DNA from: Rhodovarius lipocyclicus
Lineage (GTDB): Bacteria > Pseudomonadota > Alphaproteobacteria > Acetobacterales > Acetobacteraceae
Reading direction: 5' to 3'
DNA length: 64,000 nucleotides
Assembly: GCF_009900765.1 (NCBI RefSeq)
Contig: NZ_JAAABL010000002.1
Coordinates: forward strand, 1 to 64,000
The notes below the pieces were generated by a model. That model was not told the origin of the DNA, ran no database searches, and saw nothing but the letters and a program-made list of their open reading frames with translations. Shown piece after piece: positions 43,080 through 51,116 of the stretch (the stretch's first letter is position 1; the number at the start of each line of letters is the position of its first letter). The position numbers and the translations under genes were made by a program.

Positions 43080-43263
43080 CGAGAGGGCTCCGCCCCCTCG
43101 GGCTCCCCCGCCAGGAGCCGAAAGGCCCCTGGACCCCAGGAGTTTGGAGTGGGTCTTGGAAAGGTGTTTCTTTTTGAAATTTATAATGAAAATGGCGCCT
43201 GACCTACCAAGGTCAGCGCCAAACGGTTGGGGTGCAGGGGCCTTTCGGCTCCTGCCGGGGGTC
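43080..43263 (+). repeat. Intergenic palindrome element, copy C (best preserved)
   Basis: Contains perfect 20-base terminal inverted repeats: CAGGAGCCGAAAGGCCCCTG at 43112-43131 and its exact reverse complement at 43235-43254; each is itself a hairpin with GAAA or TTTC loop. Outside lies GAGAGGGC-TCC-GCCCCCTC (43081-43099). Inside: AAGGTGTTTCT, an AT-rich core with TATAATGAAAATGGCGCC, and a central hairpin GGCGC-C-TGACC / GGTCA-GCGCC at 43194-43220. It lies between cobA's start and the 5'-nucleotidase gene's end. No coding capacity. Confidence 0.8.
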
Positions 43264-43328
43264 CCCAAAGGGAGGATGATGGCGGCGCCCCTTGGCCTGC
43301 GGAGCCACCACGCCCCAAAAATGTGAAA

Positions 43329-44876
43329 TTACCGCCCCAGCTGTTCCACCATGGCGTCTTCCACAGCCGGCCCCGCGTCATAGGCTTCCAGCGCCTGGTC
43401 CCGGAACATCGTGTATCCGTCCCCGCCTTTGCGGCTGAAGTCGTTGGTCGCGATCAGATAGGCCCGTTCCATCTCCAGCGGCCGCCAGCGCTCGCCCTCG
43501 CGCACTTCCACATCCTGGGCGCGCTGGCCGATCGGTGCCTCCGCCACCAGCCGGTAGCGCAGGCCCGACAGTTGCGGGAAGCGCCCATCCGCGTCCGGCA
43601 GGCGCGAGAGGCCGGATTCCAGCGCGTCCTTCACCACATGCCCGCGCAGCACCATGCGGGCGACGGTGTTCTGGAAGGGCAGCATGGTCAGCACGTCGCC
43701 CCAGGTGACGGTGCCGCCCGGCAGCCCCGCGCGCATGCCGCCGCCGTTCATCCAGCCGATCTCGGCGCGCGGCACGGCGCGGCGGATGGCCTCGGCGGTC
43801 AGTTCGCCCAGTTCGCAGGCTTCCAGCCGGCAGCGGGCCAGGGGCAGTTCGCGCGGCAGGGTGGCGACGGGGCGGTGGCGCCATTCCTCCAGCGGGGCCG
43901 CGAGTTCGGCCACCAGGGCGGCCACCTGCGGGTCCTGCGGGATGTCGGCGGTCAGTTCGCGCATCACGCCGCGCGTGGCGGCCACGCGGCCGTCCGGCGC
44001 CACGTCCAGGTCCAGCCGGCCCAGATAGCGGCCGTGGCAGCCCGCCTGCACGATGCGCGCGCCGGATTGCTCGACGGGGTAGGGGCCCTCGGCGCCCGGC
44101 AGGCCGTTGGCCAGCAGGGTGTGGCTGTGCCCGCCTATGATCACGTCGATGCCCTGCACATCCTCGGCCAGGCGGCGGTCGGCGGTCAGGCCCAGATGGC
44201 TGAGGGCGACGACCACGCAGGGCCCCTGGCGCCGGGCCTCGAACACCGCGCGGTCCATGGTTTCCGCCGGGTCGTTGAAGCGCAGGTTCGGCCCGGGTGA
44301 GGACAGCCCCGGGGTTTCCGGCGTGGCGAGGCCGACCACCACCACCCGCAGCCCGTCCAGCGTGGCGACGATGCCGGAGCGCAGCTTGCCCGCCAAAGCG
44401 GGTTCGGTGCTGGCATCCAGGTTGGCGGCCAGCACGGGGTGGGCCACGCGGTCCACATAGCGGGCCAGGTTTTCCGGGCCATTGTCGAATTCATGGTTGC
44501 CCGTGGTCATGGCGGCGGGGCGCAGCAGGGCCTGCACGCGGGCCTCGGCCTCTCCGCGGTAGCGGGTGTAGAACAGGCTGCCCATGAACTGGTCGCCGGC
44601 GTCGAGCAGGATGGGCGCGCGGCCCTCGGCGGCCGCGGCCTCCCGCCCCTGGCGGATGGCGGTGGCCAGGCGGGCGGCGCCGCCATAGCAGGGCCGGCCC
44701 TCCACGCAGGCGGTGCTGCTGGCGCTGATGGGCTCATGCCGGCTGTGGAAATCGTTCATGTGCAGCAGGCTGATGCGGTGGGCCGCCTGGGCCTGGGCCG
44801 GCTGCAGAACGGGGGCCGCCAGCAGCGCCAGGGACTGCCGGCGAGAGACGGAAAACAGGGTGCGACGCGAAACCAT
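43329..44876 (-). CDS. Periplasmic 5'-nucleotidase/UshA-family phosphoesterase
   Basis: 515 residues. Tat-like signal with SRRQSLALLAAPVLQPAQA. Metallophosphatase domain: HMNDFHSRHEP, DAGDQFMGSLFY, TTGNHEFDNGPE, VVALSHLG, IIGGHSHTLL, all metal-ligand motifs present. C-terminal 5'-nucleotidase domain from about residue 330 with MNGGGMRAGLPGGTVTWGDV and the substrate loop LPFQNTV, and YLIATNDFSRKGGDGY. Releases phosphate from nucleotides outside the cytoplasm. A Pho-box-like repeat 38 bases upstream of its start fits control by phosphate starvation. Confidence 0.9.
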   Translation of the reverse strand: MVSRRTLFSVSRRQSLALLAAPVLQPAQAQAAHRISLLHMNDFHSRHEPISASSTACVEGRPCYGGAARLATAIRQGREAAAAEGRAPILLDAGDQFMGSLFYTRYRGEAEARVQALLRPAAMTTGNHEFDNGPENLARYVDRVAHPVLAANLDASTEPALAGKLRSGIVATLDGLRVVVVGLATPETPGLSSPGPNLRFNDPAETMDRAVFEARRQGPCVVVALSHLGLTADRRLAEDVQGIDVIIGGHSHTLLANGLPGAEGPYPVEQSGARIVQAGCHGRYLGRLDLDVAPDGRVAATRGVMRELTADIPQDPQVAALVAELAAPLEEWRHRPVATLPRELPLARCRLEACELGELTAEAIRRAVPRAEIGWMNGGGMRAGLPGGTVTWGDVLTMLPFQNTVARMVLRGHVVKDALESGLSRLPDADGRFPQLSGLRYRLVAEAPIGQRAQDVEVREGERWRPLEMERAYLIATNDFSRKGGDGYTMFRDQALEAYDAGPAVEDAMVEQLGR

Positions 44877-44913
44877 GCACCCATCAAGCGCGAGGCGCGG
44901 TGCTCACGCAAGT

Positions 44914-44942
44914 CTTGTGTAACTCTGTGTGAATCCTGTCTT
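44914..44942. promoter_or_regulatory. Pho-box-like triple repeat
   Basis: CTTGTGT (44914), CTGTGTG (44925) and CTGTCTT (44936), each 7 bases and separated by 4, giving the exact 11-base period of PhoB sites (consensus CTGTCAT-N4). It lies in the 134-base divergent gap between the 5'-nucleotidase and TSUP genes. The match to consensus is partial (5 of 7 in the last unit). Orientation on the plus strand points toward the TSUP gene. Confidence 0.45.
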
Positions 44943-45010
44943 GCCTGCCCTTATCGCGCCGCAATCCTCGGCGCATAACCGACACTCCCGAATACCGGAG
45001 ACGGTTCGCG

Positions 45011-45916
45011 ATGCAGGTCTATTTGCCCATCGCCGAGATGAGCGTGAATGCCTTTCTGCTGATCGGCATTGGCTTTGGCGTGGGCTGGCTGTCGGGCCTG
45101 TTCGGGGTGGGGGGCGGGTTTCTGCTCACACCTTCGCTGTTGCTGCTGGGGGTGCCGGCGCCGGTCGCGGTGGCATCCGGCGCCAACCAGGTGCTGGGGG
45201 CCTCCGTCTCGGGGCTGATCGCGCAGTGGCGGCGCGGCAATGTGGATTGGGCGATGGGCGTCGTGCTGGTGGTGGGCGGCCTGATCGGCAGCGCCATCGG
45301 CACCCAGTTCTTCGCCTGGCTGCGCAGCCTGGGCCTGGTCGATGCGGTCGTCGCCATCTTCTACATCGTGGTGCTGGGCAGCCTGGGCAGCCTGATGGTG
45401 ATGGAAAGCGTGCGCGCCATCCTGCGCCGCCGCGCCGCCGTGCCGCGCCGGCTGCACCAGCATTTCTGGATGCACGGGCTGCCGCTGAAGGTGCGGTTCC
45501 GCAAGTCGCGCCTGTTCATCTCCGTCATCCCGCCGGCGGTGGTGGGGGTGCTGATCGGCCTGCTCTCGGCCGTGATGGGTGTGGGCGGCGGCTTCATGCT
45601 GGTGCCGGCCATGATCTATCTGATCGGCATGCCGACCTCGGTCGTCATCGGCACCTCGCTGTTCCAGATCGTGTGCGTCACGGCCGGTGTCACGGTGCTG
45701 GCGGCGGTGCAGATGGGCTCGGTCGATATCGTGCTGACGCTGCTGCTGCTGGTCGGCGGCGTGGTGGGCGCGCAGTTCGGCGCGGCGCTGGGTGGGCGGC
45801 TGCGGGGTGAGGAAACCCGCTTCCTGCTCGGCGCGCTGGTGCTGGGGGTGGCGGCACTGCTGGGATGGGGGCTGATCCAGGCGCCGGAGCGCCTGTTCAG
45901 CCTGACTTTTGACTGA
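45011..45916 (+). CDS. TSUP/TauE-SafE family membrane exporter
   Basis: Inner-membrane protein of 301 residues with about eight helices in two homologous halves. The signature glycine-rich turns appear twice: GWLSGLFGVGGGFLLTPSLL in the first half and GLLSAVMGVGGGFMLVPAMI in the second. This subfamily typically has a TIGR02186-type protein next door, as here. Family members move sulfite, sulfoacetate or other anions; substrate here unknown. Its stop overlaps the next start by one base. Confidence 0.9.
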   Translation: MQVYLPIAEMSVNAFLLIGIGFGVGWLSGLFGVGGGFLLTPSLLLLGVPAPVAVASGANQVLGASVSGLIAQWRRGNVDWAMGVVLVVGGLIGSAIGTQFFAWLRSLGLVDAVVAIFYIVVLGSLGSLMVMESVRAILRRRAAVPRRLHQHFWMHGLPLKVRFRKSRLFISVIPPAVVGVLIGLLSAVMGVGGGFMLVPAMIYLIGMPTSVVIGTSLFQIVCVTAGVTVLAAVQMGSVDIVLTLLLLVGGVVGAQFGAALGGRLRGEETRFLLGALVLGVAALLGWGLIQAPERLFSLTFD

Positions 45917-46749
45917 TGCGGCGGCTTCTCCTCCTGCTCGGGCTGCTGGTGGTGGGTGCCGGGCCGCTGGGCGCGCAGACCACCCTGACGCAGCCGCCCT
46001 CTGGCCAGCCCCGCATCGCTGTGCCGCTGGAGCCGCCGCTGGCCCCGGCCCGGCCCGCCGCGGCGCCCGAATCGCCGCTGATCGCCCATCTCAGCCAGCA
46101 ATCGGCCGAGATCTCCACCACCTTCGCCGGTTCCTCCATCTTCGTGTTCGGTTCCTCCGCCGTGCCGCTGGGGCTGGATGGCGCGGATGTGGTGGTGGTG
46201 GTGCGCGGCCCGACCGATGCCGTGACGGTGCGCCGCAAGGTCCGCATCCTGGGCATGTGGTTCAACGGCCCCTCCAGCCGGTTCGAGAATGTGCCCGGCT
46301 TCTACGGCGTGGCCGGCACCATGCCCGCCTGGCACGTGCTGCCGGAGGAGTTGCGCCGCCAATACGGCATCGGGCTGGACGCGCTGGAGTTCCAGCGCAG
46401 CGGCGCCAGCAGCGGCAATTTCCGCCAGGCGCTGGAGGATCTGCGCCGCGAACAGCAATTGTGGCTGGAGGACAGCGCCCCCGTGCGCGTCGAGGCCGGC
46501 CGCTTATTTTATGTCCGCCTGCCGCTGCCCGCCACCGTGCCCGCCGGCGACTACGCGGTGGAGGTGATGCTGGTGCGCAACCGCCAGGTGATCGCGCACC
46601 AGGAACTGCCCTTTGTCGTGGAGCGCGTGGGCACGGCGGCGACCATCGCGGATGTTTCGCGGGGGCAACCCTTGCTCTACGGTGTGCTGTGCGTGCTGCT
46701 GGCGGGGTTCGCCGGCTGGCTCGGCAGCGTGCTGTTCCGGAGAGGTTGA
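45916..46749 (+). CDS. TIGR02186-like exported protein, partner of TSUP exporter
   Basis: 277 residues: Sec signal (MRRLLLLLGLLVVGAGPLGA), a large extracytoplasmic part with QQSAEISTTFAGSSIFVFGS, VVVVVRGPTDAVTVRRKVRI and MWFNGPSSRFENVPGFYGV, and a C-terminal anchor helix LYGVLCVLLAGFAGWLGSVL. Matches TIGR02186, a family known mainly from its link to TSUP genes; function not established. TGATG overlap with the TSUP gene and immediate adjacency to the USP gene show one operon. Confidence 0.82.
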   Translation: MRRLLLLLGLLVVGAGPLGAQTTLTQPPSGQPRIAVPLEPPLAPARPAAAPESPLIAHLSQQSAEISTTFAGSSIFVFGSSAVPLGLDGADVVVVVRGPTDAVTVRRKVRILGMWFNGPSSRFENVPGFYGVAGTMPAWHVLPEELRRQYGIGLDALEFQRSGASSGNFRQALEDLRREQQLWLEDSAPVRVEAGRLFYVRLPLPATVPAGDYAVEVMLVRNRQVIAHQELPFVVERVGTAATIADVSRGQPLLYGVLCVLLAGFAGWLGSVLFRRG

Positions 46750-47232
46750 GTGCCCGAAGAAGAGGCCCGCAGGAATCGCGTCTTCCTGGTGGTGGTGGAT
46801 GACAGCCCCGAACGCGCGGTGGCCCTGCAATACGCGTGCCTGCGCGTGAAGCATTCCGGCGGGCGCGTGGCGCTGCTGCGGGTGCTGGAACCGGCGGGGC
46901 AGACGGAATGGGCCGGCATCGGCGCCCTGCTGGCCGAGGAACGCCGCGCCGAGGCCGAACAACTGATGGGCGGCCTGGCCGCCCAGGTGAACGAAATCAC
47001 GGGCGGGGTGCCGATCATCCTGATCCGCGAAGGCGACCCACGGGAGGAATTGCTGAAACTGCTGGCCGAAGACCCGCGCGTGTCCATCCTGGTGCTGGCG
47101 GCGGCAGGCGGGGGCAGCGGGCCCGGGCCGCTGATCTCGGCCCTGGTGGGGCGGCACGCGCACCGGCTGAAAGTGCCGATGACCATCGTGCCGCCGAGCC
47201 TGACACAGGAAGATTTGCAGCGGGTGACGTGA
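46750..47232 (+). CDS. Universal stress protein family member
   Basis: Cytosolic protein of 160 residues starting at a GTG directly after the previous stop (TGAGTG). UspA fold: first strand VFLVVVDDSPERAVALQYAC, middle REGDPREELLKLLAEDP, and C-terminal ILVLAAAGGGSGPGPLISAL with a glycine-rich loop near the ATP-binding G-2X-G-9X-G position, though spacing is not canonical. Third gene of the TSUP operon. Two perfect palindromes follow its stop. Confidence 0.83.
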   Translation: MPEEEARRNRVFLVVVDDSPERAVALQYACLRVKHSGGRVALLRVLEPAGQTEWAGIGALLAEERRAEAEQLMGGLAAQVNEITGGVPIILIREGDPREELLKLLAEDPRVSILVLAAAGGGSGPGPLISALVGRHAHRLKVPMTIVPPSLTQEDLQRVT

Positions 47233-47235
47233 AGG

Positions 47236-47470
47236 CTGGGGAAGGCGCCGCCTTCCCCAGACCCCATCCGCTGGGGAGATAAGATCTCCCCAGGCCCCTG
47301 CGAGGAGTTTCGGGTCTACGCTCATCTTATATAATTGATATTATTATGTAAATTTATCGGAAACACGCTCTCAGGACAGGTACTGCCCCCAAACTGATGG
47401 AAAGTAATGGGGGAGCTTGAGGGGGAAAGTCATTTCCCCCTCAACGGGAGTTTGAGGGCAGCGCCCTCAA
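47236..47470 (-). repeat. Intergenic palindrome element, copy D (diverged)
   Basis: Between convergent USP and aminopeptidase genes. Perfect palindromes: CTGGGGAAGGC-GCC-GCCTTCCCCAG at 47236-47260; CTGGGGAGAT-AAG-ATCTCCCCAG at 47271-47293; TTGAGGGGGAAA with loop GTCA at 47417-47444; TTGAGGGC-AGC-GCCCTCAA at 47452-47470. The last contains the aminopeptidase stop codon (47467-47469). An AT-rich core at about 47318-47360 ends in CGGAAACAC, matching the reverse of GTGTTTC in other copies. GAAA-loop terminal hairpins are not seen. Confidence 0.7.
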
Positions 47471-48759
47471 CCTTCCACCAACCCCTCCAGCAGCCTCGCC
47501 CCAAACCCTGTCGGCGCGCCTTTCGCGGCCAGCGGCGTATCTTCCTCCGCCGTTTCCACCCCGGCGATATCCAGGTGCGCCCAGGCTGTCTCCCCCACGA
47601 ATTCCTTCAGGAAGGCCGCGGCGTGGCACGCATCCGGCAGCAGCCTGCCGGCCGGGGCGCATTGCAGGATGTCGGCGATATCGCTGTTCAGGTCCTCGCG
47701 GTGGGCGGTGCCGATGGGCATGGGCCACAGATATTCGCCCACCACCTCGCCCATCGTCATCAGCGCGTCGCGCAGGGTGGGGTTGTTGCCGAACAGGCCG
47801 GCGCGATGGTGGCCCAGCGCGGTCACGATGCTGCCGGTCAGGGTGGCGATATCCACCACGGCGCGCGGGGCGTGCCGGGTGATGGCGTGGTGCAGCGCGT
47901 CGGCCAGGGCCAGGCGGCCCTCGGCGTCGGTATCCATCACCTGGATGCTGCGGCCGGAGGCACTGATCAGCACATCCCCGGGGCGATAGGCATCGGCGCC
48001 GATGGCGTTCTCGGCCACCGCCAGCACGGCCACGGCGGCACCCGCCGCACCGCGCAGCGCCAGCGCCAGCATGGCCCCGGCGCAGGCGGCGGCCCCGGCC
48101 ATGTCGGCGCGCATCGCCTCCATCCCCAGGGCGGGCTTGATGGAGATGCCGCCATTGTCGAAGCACAGCCCCTTGCCGACGAAGGCGATGGGCTGGCCCG
48201 CGCCCTTCCATTCCAGCGTGACCAGATAGGGGCCGGTGGGCGCGGCCCGCCCCACGGCCGAGAGCGCGCCATAGCCGCGCCGCTCCAGCTCCTGCGGGCC
48301 GAGCACCGAGACGGTCAGCCCTTCCTCGGCCAGGGCCTTCATCCTCTCGACGAAGTTGGCGGGCGTCAGCCGGTTGGCGGGTTCGGCCACCAGGGCGCGG
48401 GCGAACAGATTGCCCGCCACGGCGGCGGCGGCGCGGGGCCACAGGCGGCGCGCTTCCTCCGGCGCGCGGCACAGCACCAGCAGAGCGGGTTTCAAGCAGG
48501 TCGGCGCGCCCTTGGGCATGCGCCAGGCGCGCAACGCCGCCCCGGTGGCGATGGCGACGGCCGCATCGGTCGGCCATTCCCGGGCGTCGATTTCCAAGCC
48601 CCGGCTGGGTTCGGCCAGCGCGGCCCAGGCGCGCGCGCCGTCCGCCTCGTCGCCCAGGCTGGGGTCCAGCGCGATGGTCTGGCCCTGGGCGTCGAAGCCG
48701 TTCTCCAGCCCGATCGCGGCCCGGGCGGAGAAATGCTCCGTCACGGCCGCGAAGCGCAC
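47467..48759 (-). CDS. Second M17-family aminopeptidase
   Basis: Cytosolic metallopeptidase of 430 residues. Start taken at GTG 48759 ((M)RFAAVTEHFSARAAIGLEN), just after the upstream pepA stop; a longer frame would overlap pepA. Metal and catalytic motifs of M17 are present: GKGLCFDNGGISIKPALGME, DMAGAAACAGAM, and DTDAEGRLALADAL (usually NTDAEGRL). Shorter than PepA by about 60 residues at the N-terminus. Probable paralogue with a distinct specificity. Confidence 0.86.
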   Translation of the reverse strand: MRFAAVTEHFSARAAIGLENGFDAQGQTIALDPSLGDEADGARAWAALAEPSRGLEIDAREWPTDAAVAIATGAALRAWRMPKGAPTCLKPALLVLCRAPEEARRLWPRAAAAVAGNLFARALVAEPANRLTPANFVERMKALAEEGLTVSVLGPQELERRGYGALSAVGRAAPTGPYLVTLEWKGAGQPIAFVGKGLCFDNGGISIKPALGMEAMRADMAGAAACAGAMLALALRGAAGAAVAVLAVAENAIGADAYRPGDVLISASGRSIQVMDTDAEGRLALADALHHAITRHAPRAVVDIATLTGSIVTALGHHRAGLFGNNPTLRDALMTMGEVVGEYLWPMPIGTAHREDLNSDIADILQCAPAGRLLPDACHAAAFLKEFVGETAWAHLDIAGVETAEEDTPLAAKGAPTGFGARLLEGLVEG

Positions 48760-48778
48760 CGTGACGGGCAGGAAGGTG

Positions 48779-50263
48779 TCAGCCCTCGTAATGGTCGGCC
48801 ACCAGTCGGTCGAGCAGCCGCACGCCGAAGGCCGTGGCACCCTTGGGCACGGTCGCCGTGTCCTTGCTGGACCAGGCGGTGCCCGCGATGTCCAGGTGCA
48901 CCCAGGGGCGGCCCTGCACGAAGCGCTGGATGAACTGTGCCGCCGTGATCGACCCGCCCGGCCGGCCGCCGACATTCTTCATGTCCGCGATGTCGGATTT
49001 CAGGCCCTTGTCGTAGGCCTCGCCCAGCGGCATCCGCCAGCAGGCCTCGCCGGTGGTGGTGCCCGCTTCCAGCACCTGCGCGGCCAGCGCGTCGTCATTG
49101 CTGAACAGGCCCGCGTGCTCGTGGCCGAGCGCGATGATGATGGCGCCCGTCAGCGTGGCCAGATCGACCATCCATTTCGGATCGTACTGCGTGATCGCGT
49201 AGTGGATGACATCGGCCAGCACCAGCCGGCCCTCGGCGTCGGTGTTGATCACCTCGATGGTCTGGCCGGAGGCGCTGGTCACCACATCGCCCGGGCGCTG
49301 CGCGTTGCCGCTGGGCATGTTCTCCACCAGCCCCACCAGCCCCACCACATCGGCCTTGGCCTTGCGGCCGGCGAGTGCCGCCATCAGCCCGATCACGGTG
49401 CCGGCGCCGCCCATGTCCCACTTCATGTCCTCCATGCCGCCGGCGGGCTTGATGGAGATGCCGCCGGTGTCGAAGGTCACGCCCTTGCCGATGAAGCAGA
49501 TCGGCTTGTCGCCCTTCTTCGGGGTCACGCCCTTCCAGCGCATGGCCACCAGGCGGGCTTCCTGCGCGCTGCCCTGGGCCACGCCCAGCAGCGCGCCCAT
49601 GCCCAGCTTCTTCATCTCCTTCGGGCCAAGGATCTGCACCTGCACGCCCAGGGCCTCCAGCGCCTTGCAGCGCTCGGCCATCTCGGCCGGGTACAGCACG
49701 TTGGGCGGTTCGGAGACGAGGTCGCGCGTCAGGAACACGCCCTCGGCCACGGCCTTGAAGGGGGCGAAGGCGTTCTTGGCGGTGGTGGGGTTGGCCGCGG
49801 CCAGGGAGAGCTTGGCGAGCTTCGGCTTGTCCTCCGCCTTCTCGGTGGTGCGGTATTTGTCGAAGCGATAGCTGCGCAGCAGCGCGCCCATCGCCACCCG
49901 CACGGCCACCGGGGCGTCCAGCGCGTCGGTGGCGACCAGGGCGGCGGTCTCGCCGCTGATGGCGGGCCAGGCGCTGCCGCCGGCGGCCTCGGCGCCCTCG
50001 GGCGTCAATTTGTCCAGCGGGCCGAGGCCGATGGCCACCAGCTTGGTCAGGCCGGGGGCCGGGGCCCAGATGGTCGCGCTCTGGCCCTTGCGGCCCTTGA
50101 AGCCCGCTGCATCCAGCGCGCGGGCTATGGCGCCGTCCGCGGCCTCATCCAGGGTTTTCAGCAGGCCCGCGGGCTCCGCGCCCTCGGCCAGCAGCGCAAC
50201 GATGGCGCCGGCCTTGGGCAGGGCAGGCTTGACGAAGGAGATTTCGAGCATCGGTGCGTCCAT
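48779..50263 (-). CDS. pepA: Leucyl aminopeptidase PepA (M17)
   Basis: Cytosolic aminopeptidase of 494 residues removing N-terminal Leu and other residues; PepA can also bind DNA in some bacteria. Motifs: FIGKGVTFDTGGISIKPAGG (Lys and Asp ligands), WDMGGAGTVIGLM, signature NTDAEGRLVLADVI, and DLATLTGAII. Start at 50263 (MDAPMLEISF) or four codons later (MLEISF); neither has a clear ribosome site. Followed after 19 bases by a second M17 gene. Confidence 0.92.
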   Translation of the reverse strand: MDAPMLEISFVKPALPKAGAIVALLAEGAEPAGLLKTLDEAADGAIARALDAAGFKGRKGQSATIWAPAPGLTKLVAIGLGPLDKLTPEGAEAAGGSAWPAISGETAALVATDALDAPVAVRVAMGALLRSYRFDKYRTTEKAEDKPKLAKLSLAAANPTTAKNAFAPFKAVAEGVFLTRDLVSEPPNVLYPAEMAERCKALEALGVQVQILGPKEMKKLGMGALLGVAQGSAQEARLVAMRWKGVTPKKGDKPICFIGKGVTFDTGGISIKPAGGMEDMKWDMGGAGTVIGLMAALAGRKAKADVVGLVGLVENMPSGNAQRPGDVVTSASGQTIEVINTDAEGRLVLADVIHYAITQYDPKWMVDLATLTGAIIIALGHEHAGLFSNDDALAAQVLEAGTTTGEACWRMPLGEAYDKGLKSDIADMKNVGGRPGGSITAAQFIQRFVQGRPWVHLDIAGTAWSSKDTATVPKGATAFGVRLLDRLVADHYEG

Positions 50264-50348
50264 GCGGTTGCCGTTACACGCAAGAATAGGCGGGTTTGCG
50301 CCGCTGCCTACCCTTGCGCGGCCCGCGGCTTCGGAGCAACGAAAAGGG

Positions 50349-51116
50349 ATGGAGAACGCCCCTGATCTGCTGGAACTGGCTGGGACCCTCGCGCGCGCCG
50401 CGGGGCACGCCATCATGGGCGTGCGCGCCCAGGGCTTCACGGTGGACCACAAGCCCGATGCCAGCCCCGTGACCGTGGCCGATACCCTGGCCGAGGCCCT
50501 GATCACCGAGGGGCTGGTCCCCACCGGCATCCCCGTGGTGGCGGAGGAAGCGGTGGCGGGCGGCGATTGCCCCGAACCCGCGCCGCTGTTCTGGCTCGTC
50601 GATCCGCTGGACGGCACCAAGGAATTCGCCAAGGGCCGCGACGAATTCTGCGTCTGCATCGGGCTGGTGCGCGGCGATGCCCCGGTGCTGGGCGTGCTGT
50701 ACCTGCCTGTGACGCGGGAATTGTTCGGCGGCATCGTGGCCAGCCGCACCGCCTGGAAGGAGGTGGACGGCACCCGCCGCCCCATCCAGGCCCGCACCCC
50801 CCCGCCCGAGGGCCTGCACGTGCTGGACAGCCGCAGCCACGCGAAGCCGGAGGCGCTGGCGAAGATGCTGGCGGGCATGACGGTGGCGGAAAGCCGGCCC
50901 ATGGGCTCGGCCATGAAATTCGCCCGCGTGGCGGAAGGCGCGGCGGACCTTGCCCCCCGCCCCGGCCCCACCATGGAATGGGACACCGCGGCGGGCCAGG
51001 CGGTGCTGGAGGCCGCGGGCGGCCGGGTGACGATGCTGGACGGCGCGCCCCTGCGCTATGGCAAGCCGGGCTATCTGAATTCCGGCTTCATCGGCTGGGG
51101 CCGCGCCCCGGCATGA
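50349..51116 (+). CDS. cysQ: 3'(2'),5'-bisphosphate nucleotidase, CysQ-like
   Basis: Inositol-monophosphatase-family enzyme of 255 residues. Metal-binding motifs: DASPVTVADTLAE, FWLVDPLDGTKEFAKGRDEF (the KEF extension is typical of CysQ), and MEWDTAAGQAVLEAAGG. Hydrolyses 3'-phosphoadenosine 5'-phosphate from sulfate assimilation; the clear WDPVDGT/KEF form supports CysQ over SuhB. Start ATG at 50349 is preceded by AAAGGG. Its stop overlaps the next start by 4 bases. Confidence 0.88.
   Translation: MENAPDLLELAGTLARAAGHAIMGVRAQGFTVDHKPDASPVTVADTLAEALITEGLVPTGIPVVAEEAVAGGDCPEPAPLFWLVDPLDGTKEFAKGRDEFCVCIGLVRGDAPVLGVLYLPVTRELFGGIVASRTAWKEVDGTRRPIQARTPPPEGLHVLDSRSHAKPEALAKMLAGMTVAESRPMGSAMKFARVAEGAADLAPRPGPTMEWDTAAGQAVLEAAGGRVTMLDGAPLRYGKPGYLNSGFIGWGRAPA

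Noticed and set aside
43329-47232. Horizontal-transfer island around the TSUP operon
   Set aside because: Codon use and GC look like the flanks, and there are no integrase or tRNA-linked attachment repeats.
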